From positions 18,354 to 82,353 of the forward strand of contig CAMLFH010000017.1 in the NCBI GenBank assembly GCA_946479285.1: a stretch of 64,000 nt of DNA. The letters are read 5' to 3'. The notes under the pieces were generated by a model. The model had not been told where the DNA came from and did no database searches. It saw nothing but the letters and a program-made list of their open reading frames with translations. The stretch is from an uncultured Flavobacteriales bacterium. GTDB taxonomy: Bacteria; Bacteroidota; Bacteroidia; Flavobacteriales; Crocinitomicaceae. Of this stretch, positions 43,404 through 53,800 are shown one piece after another; the stretch's first letter is position 1, and each line of letters begins with the position of its first letter. Position numbers and translations under genes: made by a program.

Positions 43404-44759
43404 ATGAAAATAAGCGCTACAATTTTTGAAACAGAAAGAGACTTTGAAGTTTTTGGCGAAACGGAAAGCAAGTGGGTCTGTTTTTTAGCTGACGATCCCG
43501 CGAATGTTGCTACAATAAGATTTAATTATGACGATGGTATAATTACAGATCTTCAGGTCCATGAAGATATAGATACGGAGCCTGGTATAATTCTTGAACG
43601 ATTGTTAAATGAATTTCGTGAATTTCATGAAACCCAGCAAATGGGATTTGATAGAGAGGAACAAGAAAGCAATAATATCCTTAAACCATATGATCCTGAA
43701 GACATAAGAGTTCGACCAGCGGTTTACTCAGCATTTCAAGTCAATATGGATATCACGAAGGGGAGAATCGACCTTAATACAGATTTTCAAAGAAACTTTG
43801 TCTGGAGTGATGCGCAAAAATCATTGCTGATAGAATCGATGCTGTTGAAAATACCTTTGCCAGCATTTTATTTTGCAGAGGATAAAAAAGGACGACAACA
43901 GGTTATCGATGGTTTGCAGCGACTTACGGTAATTAGTCAATTTTTGAACAATCAGTTTAAACTGAAAAAACTACAATATCTACATCATCTTGAAGGAAAG
44001 TATTTTTCCCCGGACCCTGAAAAGAGAATTAAGCCCGAACAGGCTTTAGAAGAGCCATATGATAGTCGTATAGAAGGCACACAGCTTAATGTCAATATTA
44101 TTGAGGCGTCTTCACCACTGAGGGTGAAATACGATATTTTTTATCGGATCAATACTGGCGGCAGGCCCCTCAATAGGCAAGAAATCCGAAACTGCTTTGC
44201 TACGGAAAAAATTAGAGCTCTGCTGAAACGAATGGCAAGTGACCAGCGATTTAAGTTGGCCACGGCTTTTAGCGTAAATGATACCAGAATGGATGCTCAA
44301 GAATTAGCTCTTCGTTTTTGCGGATTTTATTTTTATAGAGAACTATATTCTGGCGAAATGAATGGGTTCTTGGACGAGGTTTTGGATAGGTTGAATGATG
44401 TGTCTGACCAGAAGTTGTTGGAAGTTGAAGCAAAATATTATGTTAGCCTTACAAATTCATATCATCTTTTCGGTGATTATGCATTCAGAAAAGTCCTGCC
44501 TGAACATCTCGAGCCTTTTGCAAGGAAGCAATTCTTAAATAAGGCTATGTTTATGGCGTGGACTAGCATACTTTCCCATTATGAGCCAGGTTATATCGAA
44601 AGCTATCAATATATGACTGACTTCTTAGCGAGAGAGTTATCTGAAAATATTGATTTGTTTAATGCACTTACCACTGGTACAACTGACCGTTATAAGGTCG
44701 ATTTTGTATTTAACGAATTTGATTTACTGTTAAAATCTTATTTCAAAAGTCATGAATGA
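43404..44759 (+). CDS. DUF262 (ParB/Srx-like) protein, first gene of the three-gene cassette
   Basis: The 451-residue product has a private N-terminal part of about 100 residues and then the DUF262 domain: LNTDFQRNFVWSDAQKSLLI, KIPLPAFYFAEDKKGRQQVI and the motif DGLQRLT. DUF262 is found in the GmrS part of type IV restriction enzymes and in SspE, where it uses nucleotides and senses modified DNA. The DUF1524 HNH nuclease usual in those proteins is absent here. The next ORF overlaps its end by 8 nt, so it acts with an AAA ATPase. Confidence 0.85.
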   Translation: MKISATIFETERDFEVFGETESKWVCFLADDPANVATIRFNYDDGIITDLQVHEDIDTEPGIILERLLNEFREFHETQQMGFDREEQESNNILKPYDPEDIRVRPAVYSAFQVNMDITKGRIDLNTDFQRNFVWSDAQKSLLIESMLLKIPLPAFYFAEDKKGRQQVIDGLQRLTVISQFLNNQFKLKKLQYLHHLEGKYFSPDPEKRIKPEQALEEPYDSRIEGTQLNVNIIEASSPLRVKYDIFYRINTGGRPLNRQEIRNCFATEKIRALLKRMASDQRFKLATAFSVNDTRMDAQELALRFCGFYFYRELYSGEMNGFLDEVLDRLNDVSDQKLLEVEAKYYVSLTNSYHLFGDYAFRKVLPEHLEPFARKQFLNKAMFMAWTSILSHYEPGYIESYQYMTDFLARELSENIDLFNALTTGTTDRYKVDFVFNEFDLLLKSYFKSHE

Positions 44760-45870
44760 CCTTCAGTTAACAATCTCCGATTTTAAGTCATTTGATGGAG
44801 AGGTTATAACGCTTAAAAATCTTACGGTACTAGCAGGCATAAATTCGGCAGGCAAATCCACAATTATTCAAGCACTGTTATTGTTGCGAGTTACAATAGA
44901 ACAGGACCGATTGTTTTTGCAAAATGCGGATAAAATCAAGATCCCACTAAATGGTCCATATAACATGGAATTGGGAAACACTTTTGAGGTAATCAGAAGA
45001 AGTAAAAGGGTATCTGATTCAACAATGCGCTTGGCGCTTGAAGAAGTAGGAGGTGTAAAATATGCAGATGTCTTATACGTGGGAGACAGGGCAACGCAAA
45101 CTAATTATGAACTGGTTACGGAAGATTTTGAGATTCTTGGTGACCCACCAACAGGCTTAATGCACGAATGTTTCTATTACCTATGCGCTGAAAGGATTGG
45201 GCCTAGATTAAAATACGAATATGAAGTTTTACCCTATCAGCATGTTGGTTATAAGGGCGAGCACACTTTTCAGATCTTGAGTGGAGAAAACATTGAAATA
45301 ATGGCGCCTCGAACCATCAATAGGGAAAGTTTTGGCCTGTTATTCGACGTAGTAAGAGAATGGCTGGAATATATTATTCCAGGATCAAAGTTCAATTCTG
45401 CAACAGCAATGGGACGAAGTCGCGTAATTGAAGGGACTTTCGCAGAGAGTTTACCAACAAACGTAGGTTTCGGTATTTCTTACGTATTACCTATAATCGT
45501 CAATTGTTTGATCGCAAAGGAAGATACTGTTGTAATAATCGAAAATCCCGAGGCTCATCTCCACCCATTCGGGCAATCACGGATAGGACTATTTTTGGCC
45601 CAAATGGCGGACTGCGGACTGCGTATTATTATAGAAACACACAGCGATCATGTTATCAATGGTATCCGTTTGAGTACATTGCGAGAAATTATTCCTTCTC
45701 AAAATGTTATCGTGAATTTTGTTTCAAAAAAAGAGCAGGAGGGAATACATATTGACGAGATTAACATCTCGAATCTGGGGGATCTTAGCGACTATCCTTC
45801 CGGCTTCTTTGATCAGGAACAGCAAGACATTGCAAATATGATTATGGAAAAGAGAAAAAAACTTGGTTGA
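44752..45870 (+). CDS. AAA ATPase (DUF3696/ABC-like), second gene of the cassette
   Basis: The 372-residue product has Walker A AGINSAGKST (residues 28-37) and a late Walker B/signature region VVIIENPEAHLHPFGQSRI (about 259-277), followed by IIIETHSDHVINGIRL. This combination is that of the DUF3696 AAA ATPases, close to the OLD/RecF-type ABC group. No TOPRIM nuclease is visible. The start lies inside the DUF262 gene (8 nt) and the third gene begins at its last base. Such ATPases act as sensors or motors in several anti-phage systems, so a defence role is plausible. Confidence 0.85.
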   Translation: MNDLQLTISDFKSFDGEVITLKNLTVLAGINSAGKSTIIQALLLLRVTIEQDRLFLQNADKIKIPLNGPYNMELGNTFEVIRRSKRVSDSTMRLALEEVGGVKYADVLYVGDRATQTNYELVTEDFEILGDPPTGLMHECFYYLCAERIGPRLKYEYEVLPYQHVGYKGEHTFQILSGENIEIMAPRTINRESFGLLFDVVREWLEYIIPGSKFNSATAMGRSRVIEGTFAESLPTNVGFGISYVLPIIVNCLIAKEDTVVIIENPEAHLHPFGQSRIGLFLAQMADCGLRIIIETHSDHVINGIRLSTLREIIPSQNVIVNFVSKKEQEGIHIDEINISNLGDLSDYPSGFFDQEQQDIANMIMEKRKKLG

Positions 45871-46607
45871 TGAATGCTAATCTGATAAGCGATACAAGCT
45901 GCTTCCTTTGGGAAGATCTTTCCATTGATCGGTCACATCTAATTGAGGATTTGATCATTGCACAAAAGTTCGCTCGAGATGGTGGCGACATAATGTATTC
46001 ATCTCCGGAACTATTAAATATTGCTCTAAGTTGGGGACATTTATACGAACTGACAAATAGGACATTTGCAGAAATTTACAATATTTGTCCTTGGCTAAAT
46101 AGGGAATATCAGGTATTTCTCGCAAGGCTTATCAATGGAAATCCAACGCCGGGCAATGCCAGGTCGTTAAATGATTTGCATGCTGAGTTTCCACAGCGAA
46201 ACAATTCCTGGTATGGTCTAGCGCCAAAAGACCAACCAAGGTACGTACATGATGAGCAGAGCTGGAAGACATTGCACCAAGAAAACATCTACGAGTTCTA
46301 CCGGGGCATCGATAAGGAGTCGGAATATTTTAAGAAACACTATAAAGCACGGTTAACTATTTCCGCAGGTTCATTGAAGAAAATAATTGAAAAGAAGCAA
46401 GATCATAAAATATTTGAAAGACTTGATATACCCACAGTAATAGAAAACGATCAAACATTGCATGGTGAGCAGATCCAGATGCATTTTAATGATCAGGGAA
46501 AGTCCGCGTTAAATCTTGACGGAGAATGGAAACACGGTGGATTTGATATTCCACGTAAAGCGCGTCTAAAATTGATAGAGTGGGGTTTTAAGGTGCCCAG
46601 AGCATAA
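45870..46607 (+). CDS. Unknown protein, third gene of the DUF262/AAA cassette
   Basis: I do not recognise the 245-residue protein. It starts at the last base of the ATPase stop (ATGA-type overlap), so it belongs to the same cassette. It lacks a signal peptide or membrane helix. Visible stretches are a mixed N-terminal helical part (LIIAQKFARDGGDIMYSSPE), a central AEFPQRNNSWYGLAPKDQPR and a Lys-rich C-terminal part (GSLKKIIEKKQDHKIFERLD). Any catalytic role, for example as the effector, is speculative. A convergent methylase gene ends 12 nt downstream. Confidence 0.6.
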   Translation: MNANLISDTSCFLWEDLSIDRSHLIEDLIIAQKFARDGGDIMYSSPELLNIALSWGHLYELTNRTFAEIYNICPWLNREYQVFLARLINGNPTPGNARSLNDLHAEFPQRNNSWYGLAPKDQPRYVHDEQSWKTLHQENIYEFYRGIDKESEYFKKHYKARLTISAGSLKKIIEKKQDHKIFERLDIPTVIENDQTLHGEQIQMHFNDQGKSALNLDGEWKHGGFDIPRKARLKLIEWGFKVPRA

Positions 46608-46618
46608 CAGTCAGATGA

Positions 46619-49333
46619 TTAATGGATTGCAGTCAAACGAATTTCAATCAGTGCCAAAAGAGAATCATAAATCGCATCTCGGGTAACCCCCAAATTGAAG
46701 GAAGAAATTACCACATCGTCAAAAGTCTTCCTATCATTTTGTTCCAGCTCATCTGCAACAGACAAAATTTTTCGTTGCATAAGAGGACGGAATGCATCTT
46801 TAATTTCTGCAATCGAATCACTATTAAGAACCGAAACGTCAAGCACATGCATATAATTCTCGATTCGATCCTTACTTAGATCAAGTGCGCCTTGTCCCCG
46901 ACCAAATCCCATGCCTTCCATGATGAACATTGCGATTGTCGAATTCAATATTGCGTGATACAGATCAAGGTCAACCTCACTTTTTGGTTTTAAAGGAACA
47001 AGCCGCTGATCTGAAAATGCAGGTGGATCAACCCGCCCACTGAATAACCGGTCTCCAAAATTAATAAACATAACCAGATCCGAAAGGTCTGTAACATCCA
47101 TTTGGTACCATAATTTGTTGGAAGATCCCAATTTCGAGATGTTTTCATCCGTTTTAAATTTCCGAATCCAAGAAAGTGCACCCAGATGTCCAAGCTCTTC
47201 AAGTTCTTCTTCTGTAAGAGAACAGCAAAAAGCTTCCTTGGTTGGTTGCATTGTCAACATTTTGAAGTCATTCGGACTTTTTGCCAATGGTCTTATGTAA
47301 TCTTGCTCGATATTGTGCCCTGGTTTGGGATAAAAAAACTCGTTCATTCCCCTGCGCTCTCCTCTTCTGACTTCGAAGATGTCGGTTATTTTAACCAATG
47401 GAAGGTCCAGTATCCAGTCACAGTTAACAAATTGCGCATTTCCGCCTAAACCTAGCGAACGAAATTTTAGAAGTTGGCTAGGACTAATACTTCTAACCAT
47501 AAGAGAATCGTTCTGCGTTTGGCCGAGTTCAATCTGTGCAGCCAATAACTTAACTGAAGAATCATCATCAATAGCCTCTAAGGGACGTGTCAGGGTTATA
47601 AATTTTACATTCCCACTTTCACAATTTGGATCAGCTTTTTTGTCCAAAACAAGCAAATTTGTTACAACACTGCTATTGTGAAACCACCTGCCTGCCCCTG
47701 AAGTTATTACACATTTAAGATCATAAAAATTTCCTAGCTCGCTATAGAAGTCGTCGCCCCAATCAGTTCCAAGCCAAGCATTTGTAATTATAATGCCCAA
47801 ACGTCCATTTTCTGACAACAACGGATGTAATGAAAACGGCAAGTAAGCAGCTACATCTGCGCGTTTGGTAAACTTACCCATCCCCATCCTTGAAACAACG
47901 GCATTCAATGCGTTCCCGTATTGCTTTCTCCCAGCTTGGCCCACAAAAGGAAGATTACTTACTATAGTCTCGAACTGGCCTAGCTCCTCTGTAAACTTTG
48001 TTCCCGTAGACGGATCGCGAAAATCCACTTTTTGAGTGCTCTGTAGGCCAAAAGCATCGTACTGAAATATTTTTATAGGCTTATGCATCAGCGTTGGCTT
48101 GGCTAATGCGAACGTCGCAATCTGGATAGCCTGTGGATCTTGGTCACTCGCATAAACTTGCTGCGCTGCCTCTTCAGGATTAACCGCTTCCAAAATCTTC
48201 TGCTCTAAGGCTGCCCTTGCAATTGTGCCACTCCCACAGCATGGATCTAATATGCGATCATCCACAATGTTCCGCACACAAATCTGTACCAGTAGCCTAG
48301 CTAGAGAAATGGGTGTTGGGTACTGTCCTCTTAATTTACGTATAGCCACAGCAACAGTAGCCTCTAAAATTCCCGATAATTGAGCTTGGTCTACTGATCC
48401 CAATCGAAGATCTGACAGTAATCTACTAAATTCCTTCAACTGGTTCCAAGCCCTTTGTGTAATTGCTTTTAATGCAATACTCTCGGAAAAGATTGTCCAA
48501 AAATTACAGTCTTCAGAAAGTTGTCTAAACAGTTCAAGTGCCTGCTCTGGTGTTGTTGCACTATCAATATTAAGAATCCTTTGAGCCCGGATGTCCTTCT
48601 CTCTAAGAATATGACCGAACAAAATTTTCCCTATCCAATTTGAGATAACTGCCTGCGCGAGGACGTACTCCATTTCACCATCTCCATATTCAGCTCGATA
48701 CCTATCCCACCACAAAGTTATCTCAGCTCGGAAAACATTATTGCGGCGTGCAATATTGACAATAGAATCCCTGACCTCAACAGAATTCTCTAATATCAGG
48801 GAAGTCACTCCACCACTCTGGTAAGCATCCACAAATGGACGGCCTTCAATAATACCACTATCGAAAAGGTCATTTAAATGATTAAATATCTCGGTAGCCA
48901 AAGCCTGCCAACGTATTCTCGAAGACCGCACAGATCCTCTGTCAGTAATATCGGCGAGGGAGTCCCAAGTCTTGGATAGAGAAAAAAATTTGGTTTTGTT
49001 ATCGCGAACAAACAAATGTGCTTGAGAAACATTCCAGAGAATGAAACTATCCAAGCCAAGTGCATTTGCCTTTATTTCCGCATTCTTTCTAAACTCCACA
49101 TCAAAAATACTCGTATCGGGCATCTTTAATTCCCAACCTTGGAGAATTCTTGCTGTTTCCCTGTCTCCGAAAAGAAGCACATCAGGAAACAAGCTGCCAC
49201 CATCGGTTCTAATTGTTTGTTCGCCTCCAGCATCTTTGATTGATCTGTTATTAGAAGTAGCAAGATATTTAAGGTGACCGATCAGGTCAATTGCCCAAGA
49301 CCTCTCATTATAGGTAGTGGTTGTGGTCTTCAT
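46619..49333 (-). CDS. Nuclease-methylase fusion, type IIG-like restriction-modification enzyme
   Basis: The 904-residue product looks like a fused enzyme. Residues 50-70 carry a PD-(D/E)XK-like arrangement: PD at 50-51 in LFPDVLLFG, then Glu68-Leu-Lys70 in GWELKMPD. A helical part follows. The methylase domain has the SAM motif ILDPCCGSGTIARAA near residue 360 and a catalytic motif IV NLPF near residue 460 (variant of NPPF, Pro replaced by Leu). The rest (about 600-904) could be a target-recognition region. Its ATG overlaps the stop of the upstream methylase gene by 4 nt. It is probably a type IIG/IIL-like system. The nuclease role is inferred from the motif only. Confidence 0.7.
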   Translation of the reverse strand: MKTTTTTYNERSWAIDLIGHLKYLATSNNRSIKDAGGEQTIRTDGGSLFPDVLLFGDRETARILQGWELKMPDTSIFDVEFRKNAEIKANALGLDSFILWNVSQAHLFVRDNKTKFFSLSKTWDSLADITDRGSVRSSRIRWQALATEIFNHLNDLFDSGIIEGRPFVDAYQSGGVTSLILENSVEVRDSIVNIARRNNVFRAEITLWWDRYRAEYGDGEMEYVLAQAVISNWIGKILFGHILREKDIRAQRILNIDSATTPEQALELFRQLSEDCNFWTIFSESIALKAITQRAWNQLKEFSRLLSDLRLGSVDQAQLSGILEATVAVAIRKLRGQYPTPISLARLLVQICVRNIVDDRILDPCCGSGTIARAALEQKILEAVNPEEAAQQVYASDQDPQAIQIATFALAKPTLMHKPIKIFQYDAFGLQSTQKVDFRDPSTGTKFTEELGQFETIVSNLPFVGQAGRKQYGNALNAVVSRMGMGKFTKRADVAAYLPFSLHPLLSENGRLGIIITNAWLGTDWGDDFYSELGNFYDLKCVITSGAGRWFHNSSVVTNLLVLDKKADPNCESGNVKFITLTRPLEAIDDDSSVKLLAAQIELGQTQNDSLMVRSISPSQLLKFRSLGLGGNAQFVNCDWILDLPLVKITDIFEVRRGERRGMNEFFYPKPGHNIEQDYIRPLAKSPNDFKMLTMQPTKEAFCCSLTEEELEELGHLGALSWIRKFKTDENISKLGSSNKLWYQMDVTDLSDLVMFINFGDRLFSGRVDPPAFSDQRLVPLKPKSEVDLDLYHAILNSTIAMFIMEGMGFGRGQGALDLSKDRIENYMHVLDVSVLNSDSIAEIKDAFRPLMQRKILSVADELEQNDRKTFDDVVISSFNLGVTRDAIYDSLLALIEIRLTAIH

Positions 49334-50232
49334 ATTGCAATATTAGGTTCGGTATTTATTATAGCATTGACATCAACCATGCCTTTCTTATTTAGGTTCA
49401 TTGATCCAGAAGATGGATGCAAGGAAGAGAAAATTGGCGGTGGCTGTTGTTTAGCTTTGAAAGCTAACTCTACTTCAGCTAGTCTTTCTTTTGCGACCGT
49501 GATATAATCAATTTTATTTTCTTTGAATAAATGAACTTCTTCATTCTTTTCGATCCCAATGAATCGACGTTGCTCCAATGCAGCAGCGACCAAAAAGCTA
49601 CCGCTTCCGAAAGCGTTGTCCAATACTATATCCCCCTCCTTTGTAAACATGCGAATCAAGTACCTTCCTAGGGCTACTGGTTTTTGCGTAGGATGCCAAA
49701 CCCGTCCGCCAGTTTCACTTTCTGCAGTTTTACAGTATAATGTATCGGTTGGAAAACGTTCTCCATCACTTTTTACCTGAACTGGTTTAAAGTCTCCGTA
49801 ACTACCTGTGAACTGGGCTTTCCTTACACCTTTATCATAAGGTTCTCCAGGAGACATAACCGGATAGTAATTAGGTTGGCTACCATAAAAAATACAGATA
49901 TCTTCATGTTGACGTAATGGTTGGCGACGAGCATTTAAAAAATTAGTGGGTTTGCTTTTAATCCATACAAACTTATACTTAAACCAACTCTCATTACTCA
50001 TGATAAGCTTTGCCGTAAAAATACCTTGTGATGAAAGTGCGATTACCCCTTTTGGTTTAATTATTCTCCGATACTCTTTCCAAAGTTCCTCTAACGGGAT
50101 TACACTATCCCATTTATTCTGGGTAGTACCATATGGTAAATCGCACAAGATCATATCAACAGACGCGCTGTCAATTTTTTTCATGATCTCTAAACAATCT
50201 CCTTGAAATATTTCACCACCACGGTACTTCAT
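49330..50232 (-). CDS. DNA adenine/cytosine-N4 methyltransferase
   Basis: The 300-residue product has the catalytic motif DLPYGTTQNKWD at residues 31-42 and the SAM motif DNAFGSGSF at 205-213, in the order of beta-class amino-methyltransferases. HPTQKPVALGRYLIRMF precedes the SAM motif, another family block. Motif IV has Leu where DPPY is usual. It is first in the operon with the fusion enzyme, its stop overlapping that start. It could modify the same site on the other strand. Confidence 0.85.
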   Translation of the reverse strand: MKYRGGEIFQGDCLEIMKKIDSASVDMILCDLPYGTTQNKWDSVIPLEELWKEYRRIIKPKGVIALSSQGIFTAKLIMSNESWFKYKFVWIKSKPTNFLNARRQPLRQHEDICIFYGSQPNYYPVMSPGEPYDKGVRKAQFTGSYGDFKPVQVKSDGERFPTDTLYCKTAESETGGRVWHPTQKPVALGRYLIRMFTKEGDIVLDNAFGSGSFLVAAALEQRRFIGIEKNEEVHLFKENKIDYITVAKERLAEVELAFKAKQQPPPIFSSLHPSSGSMNLNKKGMVDVNAIINTEPNIAI

Positions 50233-50449
50233 CCTTTTTTATGCTTTTTACGATCAAAAATTAGTAATTAATTTTTTTATTAACGGCCTCCAAAATTACC
50301 ATAAATTAGTGCATTTTATCATCTTTTAAAAGTAAATGTGAAAAATCGAATAGATATCCATTCACCGCGAATTTAAAGTGTCTATCTTAGTCAATTAATT
50401 TTTAGATCTTCTTCCAAAAATGTTAAATAGATAAGGCAAACATAGCGAA

Positions 50450-50466
50450 TGCTAAAATAATTAGCA
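50450..50466. promoter_or_regulatory. XRE-type operator before the RAMA gene
   Basis: TGCTAA-N5-TTAGCA has the same arms and 5-nt spacing as the palindrome at the XRE start (55092-55110). It lies 47 nt before the RAMA start and about 220 nt before the divergent methylase. Confidence 0.5.
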
Positions 50467-50512
50467 AAAAAAGATTAAAATTTAATAACTTATTTTAGAA
50501 TTAAAAACAAAA

Positions 50513-50815
50513 GTGAAGTATTTAGAACATCAAGATGTGACTTTAAAAATGGTAATAGATGCAGGTTTGTTAAAACCGGGCACTATTATATATGCTTCTT
50601 CTGATAACAAGATTACAGGTATCCTAAATGACGACGGATCAATAACCATTGAAAAAAATGGCATAACGAAAAACTATCCATATCCTAGTGGGGCTGCGCG
50701 CGCAATAAGGGGTGTTAGTATAAGCGGATGGATATTTTGGTTAGTACTGGAAGAAGGAAACTTTATTAGCTTGTTAGAATATAAAAAGAAATGTTTGGGC
50801 CTAAGTGTTCGATAA
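50513..50815 (+). CDS. Small stand-alone RAMA-domain protein
   Basis: The 100-residue product is almost entirely a RAMA (restriction-enzyme adenine methylase associated) domain: VIDAGLLKPGTIIYASSDNK, NDDGSITIEKNG and the pattern PSGAARAIRGVSISGWIFWL. RAMA domains are usually fused to methylases or other modification-linked proteins and are thought to bind DNA or modified bases. The start is GTG at 50513. It is beside a methylase operon but on the opposite strand, and its 3' end overlaps the convergent polymerase gene by 15 nt. Confidence 0.8.
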   Translation: MKYLEHQDVTLKMVIDAGLLKPGTIIYASSDNKITGILNDDGSITIEKNGITKNYPYPSGAARAIRGVSISGWIFWLVLEEGNFISLLEYKKKCLGLSVR

Positions 50816-53800
50816 ACTTCTTCTCGGCAATCCTATCTCATGTTCCTGCGGATATGGTGCCCTGTGGGTCATGCTAACATCCTCCTTGATCCTGGAATGT
50901 GCCTCGAATTTTTTCTCGTCGTCATAGGCATAGCGTGGATCTGCAACCATCGGCATCTTTGCCATTTTGTGGATCGTTATGGTCGGAAAATGGAAGTCAA
51001 CCTCGACGGTTCCCCGAAGCAGATAACAGCCCCCGCCCTTAAAAGGATACTGCGCAAGGCTGTCCGGAAAGTGGGCGGTATCAAAGAAATTTCCCTCAAA
51101 GTCTATCCAGGTACCGAAAAACATTTCCCCTTTTTTGGTCGGAACATGCTTGCGCGAAACCAGATAGGCAAGCATCCTGACCTGATTTTTGTGGTGTTTT
51201 TCAAGTTCCCGCGCCATCACGTCACCCCTGTAGGCAATTTCTAAAAGATCAAATGGAGTACAGGAAACCGTAAAGCCTAAAAGTTCGATCTCGTCAAAGG
51301 CATCTTCGATGACAGAGCGTTTGAGCACGGGCAGCTTATATTCCTTCACAGGCTGCTCGAACAGCGTTGCCATCCTGTTTTCATCCCGGTAGTTTACCAG
51401 TATCATCCTTGCGCTGACAAGGAGTTCGCTCTTTTCCTTTCCCGTAAACCTGAATGCACCAATGAAGACTAGGATCTGTACAGTTTCTATCCCGATGGGA
51501 ACGCGCCGGATAAAGTCTTCCAGGCAGGCGAACGTACCATTTTGTTCGCGTTCGGAAACGATCAGCTGGGCAACGGCAACTGGAAGTCCCTGGAGATGCA
51601 TAAAGCCAAGAAAGACATCTGATCCAAAAACGGTCGTTTCAAATCGGCTAAGGTTTACGCATGGGTTGTACACGTTCGCTCCCGACATTCTCGCCTCGTG
51701 CACATATACCTCCGTACGATAGAATCCTCCCCCGTTATTGATCGCCGATACCATGAATTCCACGGGAAAATGGACCTTTAGCGAAAGGCTCTGGTAACTC
51801 TCCTCGGCATAGGAAGCGGAATGTGCCTTGCAGAAGGAATACCCGGCAAAACTTTCGATCTGACGGTATATCTCTTGGCTGACCTCCTCTGGTCTTCCAA
51901 GCTTCCTGCAAGATCCAAAAAAATTGTCCTTTACTTTTTGCAGGGCAGCAAGCGACCTTCCCTTTCCGCTCATCGCCCTGCGGAGTATGTCTCCATCGGC
52001 AGGATCAAGACCACCGTAATGTATCGCGATCTTGATCACGTCTTCCTGGTAGACCATTATCCCATAAGTTTCGCCAAGCTGGGCCTGCAGTATTTCGTGC
52101 AGGTATTCGAACTGTCCGGGATTGTTGTGCCTCCACACGTATTCCCGCATCATTCCCGATTGGGCAACGCCCGGCCTGATAATGGAGGATGCAGCAACAA
52201 GTGTCCGGTAGTTGTCGCATTTAAGCCTGCGCAAAAGTCCCCTCATGGCAGGACTTTCGATGTAGAAACAGCCTATCGTTTTTCCTTCGGCAAGGTACTT
52301 GTTGCACAACAGATCATTTTTCAAAGGTCTTGTGTCCCGGATATCGATGTCGATTCCGCGGTTCTGCTTGACAAGTGTTACCGTGTCGTTGATCGTTCCA
52401 AGACCCCTTTGGCTCAGGATATCGAACTTTTCAAACCCGATGTCCTCTGCTACGTGCATATCGAACTGAACAATCGGAAAGCCTTTGGGCGGGAGTTCCA
52501 AGGCGGTGAAGTTGGTGATCGGCTCTTCGGAGATAAGGATGCCACAGGAATGCATAGAACGCTGGTTCGGATATTTTTCCAGCATCATCCCATATTCCTG
52601 AACATATTTTATCACGTTGTTGGACTCATGTTTTGCCATCGGGTTCTTTGCCAGATGGTCCAGTTCCTCCTTGGCAAGCCCAAACGCCTTTCCCACTTCC
52701 CGGAAAATGGAACGATATTTAAATTCAACATTCGTTCCGCAGAAGGCGACATGGTCAGCCCCATATTTCTCGAAGATATAGCGAAGAATGGTGTCCCTGT
52801 CCTGCCAGCTCCAATCTATATCAAAATCGGGCGGGCTTTTCCTGTTTTGGTTGAGGAAGCGTTCAAAATAAAGATCAAGGTCAATGGGGCAGACATCGGT
52901 TATTCCGATGCAGTAGCTGACAATACTGTTCGCACCGCTTCCCCTGCCAACATGCATCAGGCCCAAACTATTGCTGTAGCGTACGATATCCCATGTGATG
53001 AGAAAATATCCAGAAAAGCCCAGTTCGTGTATGACCTTCAGCTCTTTTCTGATCCTTTTCTCCGCTTCGGGATTATCACTATATCGCTTTGCCATCCCCT
53101 GAAAGGCAAGCCTGGTCAATAGTTCAAGGTCGCTCTCGGTATTTTCCGTAAAGCATTTCTTGTTCCTTGGAACAGAAAAATCGAACTCAAAGCTGCATCC
53201 GGCGACAAGTTTTTCTGTATTGTCCACGATTTCCGGATACTGTTCGAACATAGCACGAAGTTCCCGTACAGAGAGCATCTTGTCGCCCTCGCTACAGTAG
53301 TCATCGGTGTTCAATTTGGACAACAATGTATTGCCGTCTATCGCCCTGAGCACCCTGTGCAGGTTGTGCTCTTTCTTGCTTCCAATGGTAACCGGATGTA
53401 GCACAACCATCTTGGTCAGATAGCCTTTCCATTTCTGCTGGTAGAGCAGGTTCACCTCATCGCCACGTATGCCGATATACTCGTTCTCCCTAAGAGTACC
53501 ATAAAACCTCTTCATCGGATAAACTACCACCACATCCCTGAAATGCGGAGCCTGATCGGGCATGGGCTTTTTTCCAAGGTTTAGGTCTGTCAGAAAAGCG
53601 TTCATTTCTGCAATTCCACTGGCCGATCTGGCGATACCGATGAAATACTGTACGCCCTCCGACCTGAAATCGATCCCCACGATCGGTCTGATACCGCTCT
53701 TTGAACACGTCTTGGTAAAATCATAGATACCGGTTACCGTATTGACATCGGTCAGCACCAATGTTCGATGCCCCGAGGCAACCGCTGAGCCAATGAGCTG

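Noticed and set aside
43404..44759. The DUF262 gene as a complete GmrSD type IV restriction enzyme
   Set aside because: The HNH-type DUF1524 nuclease part is absent, so a full GmrSD enzyme is not supported.
51821..53122. A 433-codon frame on the strand opposite the DnaE-type gene
   Set aside because: It lies entirely within the DnaE coding region and shows no recognised family or start context, whereas the opposite strand gives clear PHP and palm motifs.
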